Assembly: GCF_047425875.1 (NCBI RefSeq)
Contig: NZ_CP179727.1
Location: forward strand, 1,116,001 to 1,180,000
Direction of reading: 5' to 3'
DNA length: 64,000 nucleotides
DNA from: Macrococcoides animalis
GTDB taxonomy: Bacteria; Bacillota; Bacilli; Staphylococcales; Staphylococcaceae
The notes beneath the pieces were generated by a model. That model worked only from the letters and a program-made list of their open reading frames with translations. It ran no database searches and was not told the origin of the DNA. The translations under genes were made by a program, and so were the position numbers. Positions 16,806 through 26,281 of this stretch are shown piece by piece (position 1 is the stretch's first letter; each line of letters begins with the position of its first letter).

Positions 16806-17717
16806 ATGAAAAAAATATTAACAACAAGCATACTATTAATAATGCTTTTCTCACTATTCGGATGTGGAAAGACTACCGATTACCATCTTAAAATCGTCAC
16901 AACAAATTCAATCCTATATGACATGACAAAGGAAGTCGTTGGAGAACAAGCGAAAGTAACGAATATTGTTCCTATAGGACAAGACCCCCATGAATACGAA
17001 GTAAAACCTCAAGATATTAAAGCGATTACTGATGCAGACGTCATCATCTATAGTGGTATGAACTTAGAAACTGCAAGTGGATGGTTCCAAAAAGCTTTAA
17101 AACAGGCAGACAAAGATTTATCATCTGAATCTGTCATAGAAGCGAGTCAAGGGATAAAGCCGATTTATTTAGATATGAAACATGATAAAGATTCACTTGA
17201 TCCACATGCGTGGTTAAGCATTCAAAATGGGATAAAATATGTGAATAATATTTCGAATGCCGTTCAAAAGACAGATACTAAACACGCCAAACAGTACTTA
17301 CAAAATGCTAAAAGATATACCATGAATCTTAAAAATTTAGATGCAAAATATAAACATAAATTCAATGATATCGACAAATCAAAACGCCATCTGATTACGA
17401 GTGAAGGTGCGTTTAAATATTTTTCACGTGATTATGATATAAGCCACACTTATATTTGGGAAATCAATACGGACAAACAAGGTACACCAGAACAAATGAA
17501 AAAAGCTATAGATTATGTGAAGAAAAATAATGTTCAATCATTATTTGTAGAAACAAGCATTGATCAAAGAAGTATGAAATCATTAAACGAGACAACTCGT
17601 ATTCCTATTCACGCTGAAGTTTATACCGATTCTATCGGAAAAAAAGGAACAGATGGCGATAGTTATTATAAAATGATGGAACATAATATTAAAGTGATTC
17701 ACGATGGAATGAAATAA
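16806..17717 (+). CDS. mntC: manganese-binding lipoprotein
   Basis: A 303-residue cluster A-I solute-binding protein with signal peptide and lipobox (LFSLFGCGK, acylated Cys near 20). Likely Mn ligands are His in GQDPHEYE, His in LDPHAWLS, Glu in TSEGAF and an Asp near the C-terminus (YTDSIG). The ATG at 16806 follows TTTGGAGGAAACAACA; a TTG at 16791 lies inside that ribosome binding site and cannot be the start. It captures extracellular Mn(II) for MntB, supporting Mn-dependent superoxide resistance. Confidence 0.95.
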   Translation: MKKILTTSILLIMLFSLFGCGKTTDYHLKIVTTNSILYDMTKEVVGEQAKVTNIVPIGQDPHEYEVKPQDIKAITDADVIIYSGMNLETASGWFQKALKQADKDLSSESVIEASQGIKPIYLDMKHDKDSLDPHAWLSIQNGIKYVNNISNAVQKTDTKHAKQYLQNAKRYTMNLKNLDAKYKHKFNDIDKSKRHLITSEGAFKYFSRDYDISHTYIWEINTDKQGTPEQMKKAIDYVKKNNVQSLFVETSIDQRSMKSLNETTRIPIHAEVYTDSIGKKGTDGDSYYKMMEHNIKVIHDGMK

Positions 17718-17721
17718 ATAC

Positions 17722-17758
17722 AAAGCATAACAGGTAAAACTCAACCTGTTATGCTTTT
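17722..17758. terminator. bidirectional terminator, mntC / GNAT gene
   Basis: Stem AAAGCATAACAGGT (17722-17735) with its complement (17744-17757), eight-base loop, T-tract following on the plus strand. Confidence 0.92.
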
Positions 17759-18214
17759 TGTCATTGTATACGCAGGATAACGTTCCCCTTTTATTTCTTT
17801 GCCTTGAATAAATCCTAGCTTTAAATACATTTCTTTTGCTGCAGTATTTGGTACATCAACGAGTAACGTAATGTATTTAATATGCGGAAAATGATGACGA
17901 ATGAATTCAGGAAGTGCTAATAACGCTTGTTTTGCGTACCCCTTCCTTAAATGACGATGATCTGTCGCAAAAGATCTCACATATATACTGTTTTCAACAT
18001 CGAATGCGTGCTCATATTCACTATGTTCATGCAATACAAAAAACACAACTGGCTTACCCTCTTCATTTAAACAAAATATCGGAGTACGGTTATTGTCCTC
18101 ATTAGCCACTTCAACATTTGTCTTTGGACTTTTCACAAACTTCAATTGCTCTTCTGTTAATTCAAACTGTTCTAGATATGCATTGTCATCATCTATTAAT
18201 GGTATAAGCTTCAT
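17741..18214 (-). CDS. GNAT-family N-acetyltransferase
   Basis: About 157 residues with the GNAT acetyl-CoA motif HRHLRKGYAKQALLALPEFI (about residues 85-105) and a following LVDVPNTAAKEMYLKLGF. The substrate is unknown. The ATG at 18214 is preferred over the one at 18244 because GGGAGGG lies just before it. It is a single gene convergent with mntC. Confidence 0.8.
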   Translation of the reverse strand: MKLIPLIDDDNAYLEQFELTEEQLKFVKSPKTNVEVANEDNNRTPIFCLNEEGKPVVFFVLHEHSEYEHAFDVENSIYVRSFATDHRHLRKGYAKQALLALPEFIRHHFPHIKYITLLVDVPNTAAKEMYLKLGFIQGKEIKGERYPAYTMTKSITG

Positions 18215-18353
18215 AGTACCCTCCCATTCATTTTTGTAATTCAAAGATTAAAATCATGATTTCACTCACTTTATTTTATTATATCAAACCCTTTTTGAAT
18301 CGTTTACTTTTATCATATTTAGGGAAGTATATTTAAAAAATGGAGGTGTTCTT

Positions 18354-19214
18354 ATGGATATAAGACAATATAAAGTTTCTCCCAACAAACCATTTAATCT
18401 CAAAGATTACAAAACTTCAGAAAATGAAAAACAAAACAACTCAAATATTAGAGAAAATATTATACCTGATTTAACAAAAAGATTAGAAGCATTGCATTTA
18501 AAACTTCATGCTGACGAAAAAAATGGGATTATCGTCGTCTTACAAGCACTTGATGCCGCAGGAAAAGATGAGGTAATAAGTTATATCTTCTCAAACTTAA
18601 GTGCACAAGGTTTGAAAACTACATCATTTGGTAAACCTAACGAAACAGAGCAAAAACATGATTATTTATGGCGCTATAATGAGGGTTTACCGGAACGTGG
18701 CCAAATCGGTATTTTCAATCGTTCTTATTACGAGGATGTCCTTGCACCTAGAATTCATAAAACATTAGAAGACCATGAAATGCCTAAGGACAAGAACGAT
18801 GATAGTATTTGGCAAACACGCTATCGTCAAATCAATGATTTTGAGCGTTATTTAACGGAAAATGGATTTGAAGTGATTAAATTTTTCTTTAATATGTCTA
18901 AAGATGAGCAACGCAAAAGATTACTTGAGCGTATGACAAATAAAGAAAAGAACTGGGAATTTTCATTTAATGATGTTAAAGAAAGAGAACATTGGGATGA
19001 ATATCAAGAAATATTTGCTGAAATGCTTGAAGCCACATCTACCGAACATAGCCCTTGGTATATATTACCAGCTGATGACGAATGGCACACACGCCGAATT
19101 GTAACCGAAGTAATGATAAATAAGATTGATCAATTAAACCCTAAATTTCCTGAGATTTCTCCAGAAAATCAAGAAAAATTAGATGAATATATTCAAAAAC
19201 TTAAAAAAGACTAA
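18354..19214 (+). CDS. PPK2-family polyphosphate kinase
   Basis: A 286-residue PPK2 enzyme, which moves phosphate between polyphosphate and nucleotides. Walker A is LQALDAAGKDEVIS (about residues 63-76), Walker B lies in GIFNRSYYEDVL (about 122-133), and the lid region is rich in Lys/Arg (RKRLLERMTNKEKNWEFS). Single-domain proteins of this length usually make ATP or ADP from ADP or AMP. The preference cannot be decided from sequence. A strong ribosome binding site (TGGAGGTG) precedes the ATG. It is its own unit, just before the methionine operon. Confidence 0.88.
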   Translation: MDIRQYKVSPNKPFNLKDYKTSENEKQNNSNIRENIIPDLTKRLEALHLKLHADEKNGIIVVLQALDAAGKDEVISYIFSNLSAQGLKTTSFGKPNETEQKHDYLWRYNEGLPERGQIGIFNRSYYEDVLAPRIHKTLEDHEMPKDKNDDSIWQTRYRQINDFERYLTENGFEVIKFFFNMSKDEQRKRLLERMTNKEKNWEFSFNDVKEREHWDEYQEIFAEMLEATSTEHSPWYILPADDEWHTRRIVTEVMINKIDQLNPKFPEISPENQEKLDEYIQKLKKD

Positions 19215-19233
19215 TTTTTTTACAAAAAGTTAT

Positions 19234-19262
19234 TTGACAATTCTGAATTTATAATCTAGAAT
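19234..19262 (+). promoter_or_regulatory. promoter of the SAM riboswitch-metYA unit
   Basis: TTGACA (19234-19239), 17-base spacer, TAGAAT (19257-19262). The transcript would start about 22 bases before the riboswitch P1 helix. Confidence 0.88.
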
Positions 19263-19290
19263 AGTCATTAATTCTTACAACTGAATACAA

Positions 19291-19420
19291 CTTATCCAGA
19301 GCGGTGGAGGGACTGGCCCGATGAAACCCAGCAACCTATTCAATTAGGTGCTAATTCCAGCAGGTACAACCTGAAAGATGAGCATATGAGTCTACTTCTT
19401 TGAGGTAGACTCTTTTTTTT
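19291..19420 (+). ncRNA. SAM-I (S-box) riboswitch with terminator
   Basis: The S-box core is clear: AGAGCGGTGGAGGGACTGGC, CGATGAAACCCAGCAACC, then GGTGCTAATTCCAGCAG and CTGAAAGATGAG. P1 forms between CTTATC (19291-19296) and GATGAG (19377-19382). The terminator stem pairs 19388-19398 with 19402-19412 and is followed by eight T. With SAM bound, transcription of metY-metA stops; without it the genes are read. Confidence 0.97.
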
Positions 19421-19480
19421 GCTCCTCTAACCAAATTTATGAATAGCATTTATTAAATTTATTTTAGGAGGGTTTTTATT

Positions 19481-20758
19481 ATGATAAACAACTACAAATT
19501 TGAAACGAAACAGGTACACGCAGGACAAATTATTGATAGCGAAACAAATGCACGTGCACTCCCTATTTACCAAACAACATCATTCACATTTAATAGCACT
19601 GAGCATGCTGCTAACCTGTTCAGTTTAAAGGAAGCTGGGAATATTTATTCACGATTAACGAACCCTACTACAGCTGCATTTGAAACACGCGTTGCTGAAC
19701 TCGAAGGTGGTGTTGCAGGTGTTGCGGTGGCTTCAGGTATGGCAGCCATTACATACGCAATTCAAACGATTGCAAGTAGTGGTGATCATATTGTTGCTAC
19801 AACAAGTCTATATGGAGGTACCCACACTTTATTTGAACATACATTCAAAAGATTCGGTATTGAAGTGAGCCTCGTAGATACGAAAGATTTAAATAATGTC
19901 AAAAATGCATTACAAGAAAATACGAAAGCAATCTTTGTAGAAACAATTGGTAATCCAGAAGGTAACGTTGAAGACTTGGAAGCTTTGTCTATAACTGCAC
20001 ATGAGCATGGTGTCCCATTAATCGTTGATAATACTTTCGCATCCCCTTATCTTTGCCGTCCTATTGAATTTGGTGCAGATATTGTCGTTCATTCAGCAAC
20101 AAAATTCATCGGAGGTCACGGTACTTCAATAGGCGGTGTTATTGTTGATAGTGGTAAATTTAATTGGCATAATGGCAAATTTAATGGCCTCACTGAACCT
20201 GATCCAAGCTATCATAATTTAATATTTACAAAAGCATTTGGTGAAGCAGCGTACGCTTTTAAAATTCGTACGACATTACTTCGAGATACAGGTGCTGCCA
20301 TTTCACCATTTAATTCATTCCTACTCGTTCAAGGGTTAGAAACACTATCACTTCGCGTAGAACGTCATGTTGAAAACACTAAGAAAGTGATTGAATTTCT
20401 ATCCAACCACGATAAAGTCGCTTGGATAAAATACGCTGATACACCAGATAGTCCTTATAAAGCATTACAAGAAAAGTACTTACCAAAAGGGGCTGGATCA
20501 ATATTTACGTTCGGTGTCAAAGGGGGCAGTGATGCAGGTAAAAAGTTCATTGAGTCTCTTGAACTATTCTCATTACTCGCAAACGTTGGAGATGCAAAGT
20601 CTCTTATTATTCATCCTGCCTCAACGACACATGCACAACTTACTGAAGCCGAACAACTTGCTGCTGGTGTAAGTCCAGAAACAATTCGAATTTCAATTGG
20701 CATTGAACATATTGATGATATAATAGCAGACCTTGACTACGGATTGAGTATGATTTAA
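19481..20758 (+). CDS. metY: O-acetylhomoserine sulfhydrylase (MetY-type)
   Basis: A 425-residue PLP enzyme of the Cys/Met metabolism family. The PLP lysine is in VVHSATKFIGGHG (about residue 209), with YSRLTNPTTAAFETRVAELEGG near the start. It makes homocysteine from O-acetylhomoserine and sulfide. The length and the start ETKQVHAGQIIDSETNARALPIYQTTSF are those of the O-acetylhomoserine aminocarboxypropyltransferase group. It lies directly behind the SAM riboswitch and before metA, which makes its substrate. Sulfide use links it loosely to the persulfide genes at 32-37 kb. Confidence 0.94.
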   Translation: MINNYKFETKQVHAGQIIDSETNARALPIYQTTSFTFNSTEHAANLFSLKEAGNIYSRLTNPTTAAFETRVAELEGGVAGVAVASGMAAITYAIQTIASSGDHIVATTSLYGGTHTLFEHTFKRFGIEVSLVDTKDLNNVKNALQENTKAIFVETIGNPEGNVEDLEALSITAHEHGVPLIVDNTFASPYLCRPIEFGADIVVHSATKFIGGHGTSIGGVIVDSGKFNWHNGKFNGLTEPDPSYHNLIFTKAFGEAAYAFKIRTTLLRDTGAAISPFNSFLLVQGLETLSLRVERHVENTKKVIEFLSNHDKVAWIKYADTPDSPYKALQEKYLPKGAGSIFTFGVKGGSDAGKKFIESLELFSLLANVGDAKSLIIHPASTTHAQLTEAEQLAAGVSPETIRISIGIEHIDDIIADLDYGLSMI

Positions 20759-21613
20759 ATGACATTAACACAAACGAATAATAATCATTCACGTATCCTT
20801 ATCGTCAATTTAATGCCAAATAAAATAGAAACGGAATTACAATTCAAACGTCAATTTGCAGACTCACATGTTTTAATCGACTTTCTATATTTAAAGACTC
20901 ATCAAACAAGCACAGAAAAACAACGTTATGTTGAAAAGCACTATTATAATTTCGATGAAGCTAGACACCTACATTATGACGCATTGATTGTGACCGGTGC
21001 GCCTGTTGAACATTTACCTTTCGACTCTGTCGATTATTATGAAGAATTAAAAACAGTACTCGACTGGTCAAAAAATCAACAACAAACACGTTTATTTATC
21101 TGTTGGGGAGCTCAATTTGCATTACACCACGAATATAATCTCATTAAGGAGCCCTTTCCAAATTTACAAAAACTTTTTGGCATTTATGAATACGATGTGT
21201 TAGAAAAACATTATTTAACGCATGGCCATAATACGTATCATATTCCACAATCACGTTATACAAATATAGATTTGCAGGACATTAAACAAAAGACAGACTT
21301 ATTAATTTTAAGTTCACATCCTATTTTTGGTGCAGATATATTAGTTTCTAAAGATAACAAAGATATTTATATTAATGGTCATTTGGAATATTCATCTAAC
21401 ACATTACATACTGAGTATATTCGAGATTGCAGTAGAGGAATAAACATCACTATTCCAAAACATTATTATAAACTGAACAATACAAATAATTTAGTTATAT
21501 CCCATTGGCAACCTTTTGCGAATCAATTTTTTAAGCGTTTTGTCACACTGATTAATGCTCAAAACTGCGATCCACATGCTATTTATATTGATCACAACAA
21601 AAACACATCATAA
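20759..21613 (+). CDS. metA: homoserine O-acetyltransferase, MetA family, short N-terminus
   Basis: A 284-residue glutamine-amidotransferase-like acyltransferase. The nucleophile is Cys in LFICWGAQFAL, the catalytic His/Glu lie in NGHLEYSS, and VNLMPNKIETE is the family start motif. The stretch VTGAPVEHLPF has Glu where succinyl-CoA users such as E. coli have Gly (APLG), so acetyl-CoA is predicted, matching MetY. The ATG follows the metY stop with no gap (TAAATG), so it is translationally coupled. The protein lacks about 20-30 N-terminal residues found in most MetA proteins. Confidence 0.9.
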   Translation: MTLTQTNNNHSRILIVNLMPNKIETELQFKRQFADSHVLIDFLYLKTHQTSTEKQRYVEKHYYNFDEARHLHYDALIVTGAPVEHLPFDSVDYYEELKTVLDWSKNQQQTRLFICWGAQFALHHEYNLIKEPFPNLQKLFGIYEYDVLEKHYLTHGHNTYHIPQSRYTNIDLQDIKQKTDLLILSSHPIFGADILVSKDNKDIYINGHLEYSSNTLHTEYIRDCSRGINITIPKHYYKLNNTNNLVISHWQPFANQFFKRFVTLINAQNCDPHAIYIDHNKNTS

Positions 21614-21700
21614 TTTAGATACTCACATTCCTTTCGATAGTATTATATTGTCACTTGCGTTACGATTAAGATAATACTTATACGTAAAGGGATGTTTCTT

Positions 21701-24355
21701 ATGGAAAATGAAAAATGGCATAATCTATCTAGCGGTGATATTGTCTCACGTCTTAATTCCTCCGTAAATAATGGACTCACTCATGACCAAGCGGCAAACA
21801 ATCAACAATCTTTCGGGCCTAATGCCCTACCTAAACGCAAAGAAAAACCTAAAATTCTTAAGTTCTTAAGCCATTTTAATGATGTCTTAATTTACGTCTT
21901 ACTCATTGCAGCTGCAATTACAGGTATCCTCGGACATTTCCTAGATATGTCTGTCATTATTCTTGTCGCTTTTATTAATGCTATCATCGGATACGTTCAA
22001 GAATCACGCGCTGAAAAAGCACTCGATAGTATTCGCAATATGATGACAAGTTCAGCTGTTGTTATTCGTGATGGCCGTAGTCAAACCATTCCAAGTGAAC
22101 AACTGACGATTGGAGATATTGTCATCCTTTCTTCAGGCGAGAAGATTCCTGCCGATCTACGCCTCATTGAAGCAAATAACTTAAAGATTGAAGAGTCCGC
22201 TTTAACAGGCGAATCGGTTCCAGTTCAAAAGCACACACAACAAATTGATGACGATGCAGTACTCGGTGATAGAAAGAATATGGCGTATTCCAGTTCTTCA
22301 ATCACATCAGGTTCTGGTGTTGGCATCATTGTGGCAATAGGGAAAGATACAGAACTCGGAAAGATTAACCAATCGATGACTGATACAGAACAAATGGCTA
22401 CACCACTCATGAAACAAACTGGTGAATTCGGTAAAACGGTCAGTATCGGTATTGTAGTCATTTCAATCGCAATTTATTTATTCGGTCGTTTCTATCACAA
22501 TTATCCTGCCGGTGAATTACTCTTATCTGTGATTGCATTAGCTGTTGGTGCAATTCCTGAAGGATTACCCGCTGTTATCTCAATCATTCTAGCTCTCGGT
22601 GTACAATCGATGGCCAAGAATAATGCAATCGTGAAGAACTTACCTTCAGTCGAAACATTAGGTTCTGTATCGGTTATTTGTACCGACAAGACAGGTACAT
22701 TAACAAAAAATGAAATGACCGTCACATCAATTGATTTAATGCATAACAGCTATCAAGTAACAGGTACAGGTTATGAACCGATTGGTGAAATTCTACCAAA
22801 GTACAATGAAACACCTGAAACGGAACAGGAATTATATCAATTTTTAACATGTGTCAAAACCGTTAATGAAGCACGGTTATCTCAAGATGAAGATGGACAA
22901 TATCAAATTACAGGGGAGCCTACTGAAGGTTGTTTAATGACGCTTGTACATAAAACAGATTTAGAAATTCCAAACTTACCGGCTATTGATAAAATTCCAT
23001 TTGATTCTCTTTATAAATACATGGCCTATCTCGTTGAAGACCAAGGTAAGAAACGCATTTACATTAAAGGTGCCCCTGACAGAATATTTGACCGTGTATT
23101 TACAAATAAAGATAGAAGACGTGTTTGGGAAGATAAACTGAGTGTGATTGCTAAAGAAGGTAAACGATTAATCGCAGCGGGATACAAAGATATGCCTGAT
23201 GATACGACCACCATAACACATGAAGATTTAGAAGATGGTGTCACGTTACTCGGACTCGTTGGTATTATTGACCCTCCGCGTGAGTCTTCTATAAAAGCAG
23301 TCGGTGAGTGTCAAAAAGCCGGCATAGCAGTCAAGATGATTACTGGTGACCACAAAGAAACGGCAATGGCTATTGGAAAACAACTTGGTATTGGTGACGG
23401 TACTAAGGCTATTGAAGGTCAAGAACTGGATAATATGAGTGAAGATGAATTATATACTGCTGCACTTGAATATGACGTGTTTGCGAGAACGAGCCCAGAG
23501 AATAAATTACAACTTGTTAAAGCATTACAAAAGCACGATGAAATTACTTCGATGACGGGTGATGGTGTTAATGATGCCCCCGCCTTAAAGCGTGCGGATA
23601 TCGGTGTTGCGATGGGCATCAAAGGTACTGAAGTATCCAAAGATGCTGCGCGTATGATTCTTGTAGATGATAACTTTGAAACGATTGTGGATGCCGTTCG
23701 TGAAGGACGACGCGTGTATGATAACTTAAAGAAAACGATACTATTCATCTTACCAACAAACGGTTCTCAAGGGTTACTCATTTTAGCAGCTATATTGTTC
23801 GGAATTTCTATTCCCCTCACACCTGTTCAAGTGCTGTGGGTGAATATGGTGACTGCTATTACCATCTCATTTGCACTCGCATTTGAACCATTAGAACCTG
23901 GTGCAATGAACAGAAAACCAAGACACAAATCCACACCATTACTGAGTAAATACTTCTTGTTTAGAATATTACTCGTGTCCATTATAGTTGCTGGGGGTAT
24001 ATTACTCGCTAATCTATATTTAAAAAGCTTTGAATTAGATAAATCGGTACTCAATACGATTACATTACAGTCACTCGTATTTGCGTTAATATTCCATTTA
24101 TTCAATTGTCGACATTTAAATCAGTTTTCTATTAATAAAGACTTCTTTAAAAACAAAGTCGCATTTATTGTATCTGGATTGCTAATTGCATTGCAGTTAT
24201 TCATCACGTATGTACCATTTTTAAATACAATATTAAAGACCGCACCACTAACACTTTCACAGTGGATGATACCGATTGGTATTGGTATTGCAGTATTTAT
24301 CTTAATTGAAATTGAAAAATGGATCACTCGTACTATTTTTAAATATGAAGCATAA
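21701..24355 (+). CDS. P2-type cation-transporting ATPase (Mna/Pma1-like)
   Basis: An 884-residue P-type ATPase with no N-terminal metal-binding domain. It shows the TGES actuator motif, PEGLP in helix 4, phosphorylation site DKTGTLTKNE, and hinge TGDGVNDAPALKRADIGVAMG. It is related to Ca2+ pumps, but helix 6 reads NMVTAITISFALAFEP, lacking the NLVTDG aspartate of SERCA-type pumps. That points to the branch with the Exiguobacterium Na+-ATPase Mna and Synechocystis Pma1, so Na+ or Ca2+ export is possible. I start at the ATG at 21701, nine bases after AAAGGG; the ATG at 21692 directly abuts it. Confidence 0.9.
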   Translation: MENEKWHNLSSGDIVSRLNSSVNNGLTHDQAANNQQSFGPNALPKRKEKPKILKFLSHFNDVLIYVLLIAAAITGILGHFLDMSVIILVAFINAIIGYVQESRAEKALDSIRNMMTSSAVVIRDGRSQTIPSEQLTIGDIVILSSGEKIPADLRLIEANNLKIEESALTGESVPVQKHTQQIDDDAVLGDRKNMAYSSSSITSGSGVGIIVAIGKDTELGKINQSMTDTEQMATPLMKQTGEFGKTVSIGIVVISIAIYLFGRFYHNYPAGELLLSVIALAVGAIPEGLPAVISIILALGVQSMAKNNAIVKNLPSVETLGSVSVICTDKTGTLTKNEMTVTSIDLMHNSYQVTGTGYEPIGEILPKYNETPETEQELYQFLTCVKTVNEARLSQDEDGQYQITGEPTEGCLMTLVHKTDLEIPNLPAIDKIPFDSLYKYMAYLVEDQGKKRIYIKGAPDRIFDRVFTNKDRRRVWEDKLSVIAKEGKRLIAAGYKDMPDDTTTITHEDLEDGVTLLGLVGIIDPPRESSIKAVGECQKAGIAVKMITGDHKETAMAIGKQLGIGDGTKAIEGQELDNMSEDELYTAALEYDVFARTSPENKLQLVKALQKHDEITSMTGDGVNDAPALKRADIGVAMGIKGTEVSKDAARMILVDDNFETIVDAVREGRRVYDNLKKTILFILPTNGSQGLLILAAILFGISIPLTPVQVLWVNMVTAITISFALAFEPLEPGAMNRKPRHKSTPLLSKYFLFRILLVSIIVAGGILLANLYLKSFELDKSVLNTITLQSLVFALIFHLFNCRHLNQFSINKDFFKNKVAFIVSGLLIALQLFITYVPFLNTILKTAPLTLSQWMIPIGIGIAVFILIEIEKWITRTIFKYEA

Positions 24356-24470
24356 CAAAATCGGCATCGTATCCATCATTAATAATGTTTTACCACCAAC
24401 GATGCCATTTTACTTAAATGCTAATTTAATATTTATGCTTGCAGGACTGTTCTTATTGGAGAAGAATAAT

Positions 24471-24620
24471 GTGATTCATGTGAAACAATTAACGAAAACA
24501 TTCAAAAAAGGTGATACTGAAATCACAGTATCAAATGAAATTAATTTACAAGTCAATGCTTTCGAAGTGGTTTGTTTATAAGTCCCATGAGGTTCCGGGA
24601 AAAGTACCTTACTGAAGATG
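24471..24620 (+). pseudogene. dead ABC-transporter ATPase fragment
   Basis: From a GTG at 24471 (with GGAG nine bases upstream) the frame encodes an ABC ATPase start, IHVKQLTKTFKKGDTEITV and later NLQVNAFEVVCL. At the Walker A site it has two in-frame stops: the codons read VCL-stop-VP-stop-GSGKSTLLK. GSGKSTLLK continues in the same frame, so the stops are substitutions rather than frameshifts. The rest of the gene (signature, Walker B) is missing, and a terminator follows. This is a decayed, truncated amino-acid/macrolide-type ABC ATPase with no permease next to it. Confidence 0.85.
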
Positions 24621-24661
24621 ATACATATTAAAAATGATAGAATAAACGATAAGCAAGAACG

Positions 24662-24697
24662 AAAATCCAAAGGCAATGTTTTATGCCTTTGGATTTT
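24662..24697. terminator. terminator, pseudogene / actP
   Basis: Stem AAAATCCAAAGGCA (24662-24675) with its complement (24684-24697). It separates the ABC remnant from the convergent actP gene. Confidence 0.9.
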
Positions 24698-24733
24698 TTA
24701 TTGGGAGTATATTAAATGATTATAAAAAGATAA

Positions 24734-26281
24734 TTAGTGTGTTACTTCCGACGTTGCAATACCCGTGACTGACTTTACTTGAACTTCTCTAAACTTATCT
24801 TGAGACTCTTGTTTGCCTAAGAATGTCCCTAAGAATGCTGCAATAAATCCAGCAGGCACAGAAATGATCGCCGGATTAGCTAACGGGAAGATTGGTTCCA
24901 TATTAATAAACCCAGTTCCTGCAGTGTTCATCACGTTTGGACTTAAGATTACTAAAATAATCGAAGTAAGCAATCCAACTACAATCCCTGCAATTGCCCC
25001 TTGTGTATTAAATCGTTTCCAGAAGATTGTGTACACAATGACCGGCAAGTTAGCACTAGCTGCTACACAGAATGCAAGTGATACAAGAAAAGCCACGTTC
25101 ATATTTTGAGCAAACAACGCGAGTGTAATTGAAAGAATAGATACTGCCAGTGATGCAATCTTCGCTGCACTCATTTGCTCTTTCTCACTGATGTTACCTT
25201 TCTTAATAATTTCACCATAAATATCATGTGCGAATGCTGATGCTCCTGATAATACAAGACCTGCAACAACGGCTAAGATTGTTGCAAATGCGACCGCACA
25301 AACAAACGACATGAGTAAGTCGCCACCGAGTTTGTCTGCAAGTAATGGCGCTGCCATATTCCCCGCTGGATTCGCTTTAAGGATTTCTTCACGTGATAAA
25401 AGACTTGCTGCACCAAATCCTAAGAATATCGTTAAGATGTAGAAAATACCGATGATCCAAGTCGCCCACATCACTGAACTTCTTGCAGTTTTCGCATCAC
25501 TTACTGTAAAGAAGCGCATTAAAATATGCGGTAAACCTGCTGTACCGAACAGTAATGCAATGATTAAAGAAATATTATCTAACGGTGATTTCCCTTGAGA
25601 TCCTGGATTAATATATTCCCCTTTAAAGTCTGCTGACTTAATATCTTTCATTTGTCCAAACATCTCCGCAATACTAAAGTTGAAATGCTTTAATACTAAG
25701 AAAGAGATAATAATCGTTCCGACCATCAAGAGTATCGCTTTAACCATTTGCACCCAACTCGTTGCAGTCATCCCACCAAATAATACGTAAATTGTCATCA
25801 TAATCCCCACAATAATAACTGCCCACGTATACGGAATATTAAATAATAATTGAATGAGTGCCCCTGCCCCTACAAGTTGCGCTAACATATAAAAGATAAC
25901 AATGGTTATTGATGAGACCGCTGCAGTTGCACGCACCTTCTTTAACTCAAAACGTGCTGCAATCATATCTGCTAACGTATATTTTCCTAAGTTTCTTAAT
26001 GGCTCTGCCACTATGTATAATACAATTAAATATGCTGTTAAATATCCGATGCTGTAAAAGAAGCCATCAAATCCCCATAATGCGATGGCACCAGCAATAC
26101 CCAAGAACGATGCAGCTGATAAGTAGTCCCCTGCTATGGCTAATCCATTCTGCCAACCTGTAAGACCCCCACCTGCAGTATAGAAATCTTCAGCAGAATT
26201 TGTTCTCTTTGAAGCGAAATATGTAATGAGCAACGTTAAACTGACAAAGAATAAAAACATCACAATTACTGTTGTATTCAT
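24734..26281 (-). CDS. actP: sodium/cation-acetate symporter (SSS family, ActP-like)
   Basis: A 515-residue SSS-family symporter with about 13 helices. FYTAGGGLTGWQNGLAIAGDYLSAASFLGIAG is the typical N-terminal ActP motif, and GLPHILMRFFTVSDAKTARSS lies mid-protein. It probably imports acetate or another short carboxylate with sodium. The ATG overlaps the TAA of the upstream DUF485 gene by one base (TAATG), the same pairing as E. coli yjcH-actP. Confidence 0.88.
   Translation of the reverse strand: MNTTVIVMFLFFVSLTLLITYFASKRTNSAEDFYTAGGGLTGWQNGLAIAGDYLSAASFLGIAGAIALWGFDGFFYSIGYLTAYLIVLYIVAEPLRNLGKYTLADMIAARFELKKVRATAAVSSITIVIFYMLAQLVGAGALIQLLFNIPYTWAVIIVGIMMTIYVLFGGMTATSWVQMVKAILLMVGTIIISFLVLKHFNFSIAEMFGQMKDIKSADFKGEYINPGSQGKSPLDNISLIIALLFGTAGLPHILMRFFTVSDAKTARSSVMWATWIIGIFYILTIFLGFGAASLLSREEILKANPAGNMAAPLLADKLGGDLLMSFVCAVAFATILAVVAGLVLSGASAFAHDIYGEIIKKGNISEKEQMSAAKIASLAVSILSITLALFAQNMNVAFLVSLAFCVAASANLPVIVYTIFWKRFNTQGAIAGIVVGLLTSIILVILSPNVMNTAGTGFINMEPIFPLANPAIISVPAGFIAAFLGTFLGKQESQDKFREVQVKSVTGIATSEVTH

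Noticed and set aside
24364..24411. GGCATCGT/ACGATGCC repeat after the cation ATPase as a terminator
   Set aside because: The loop of about 32 bases and the weak T run make it doubtful; the stronger hairpin at 24662-24697 follows.
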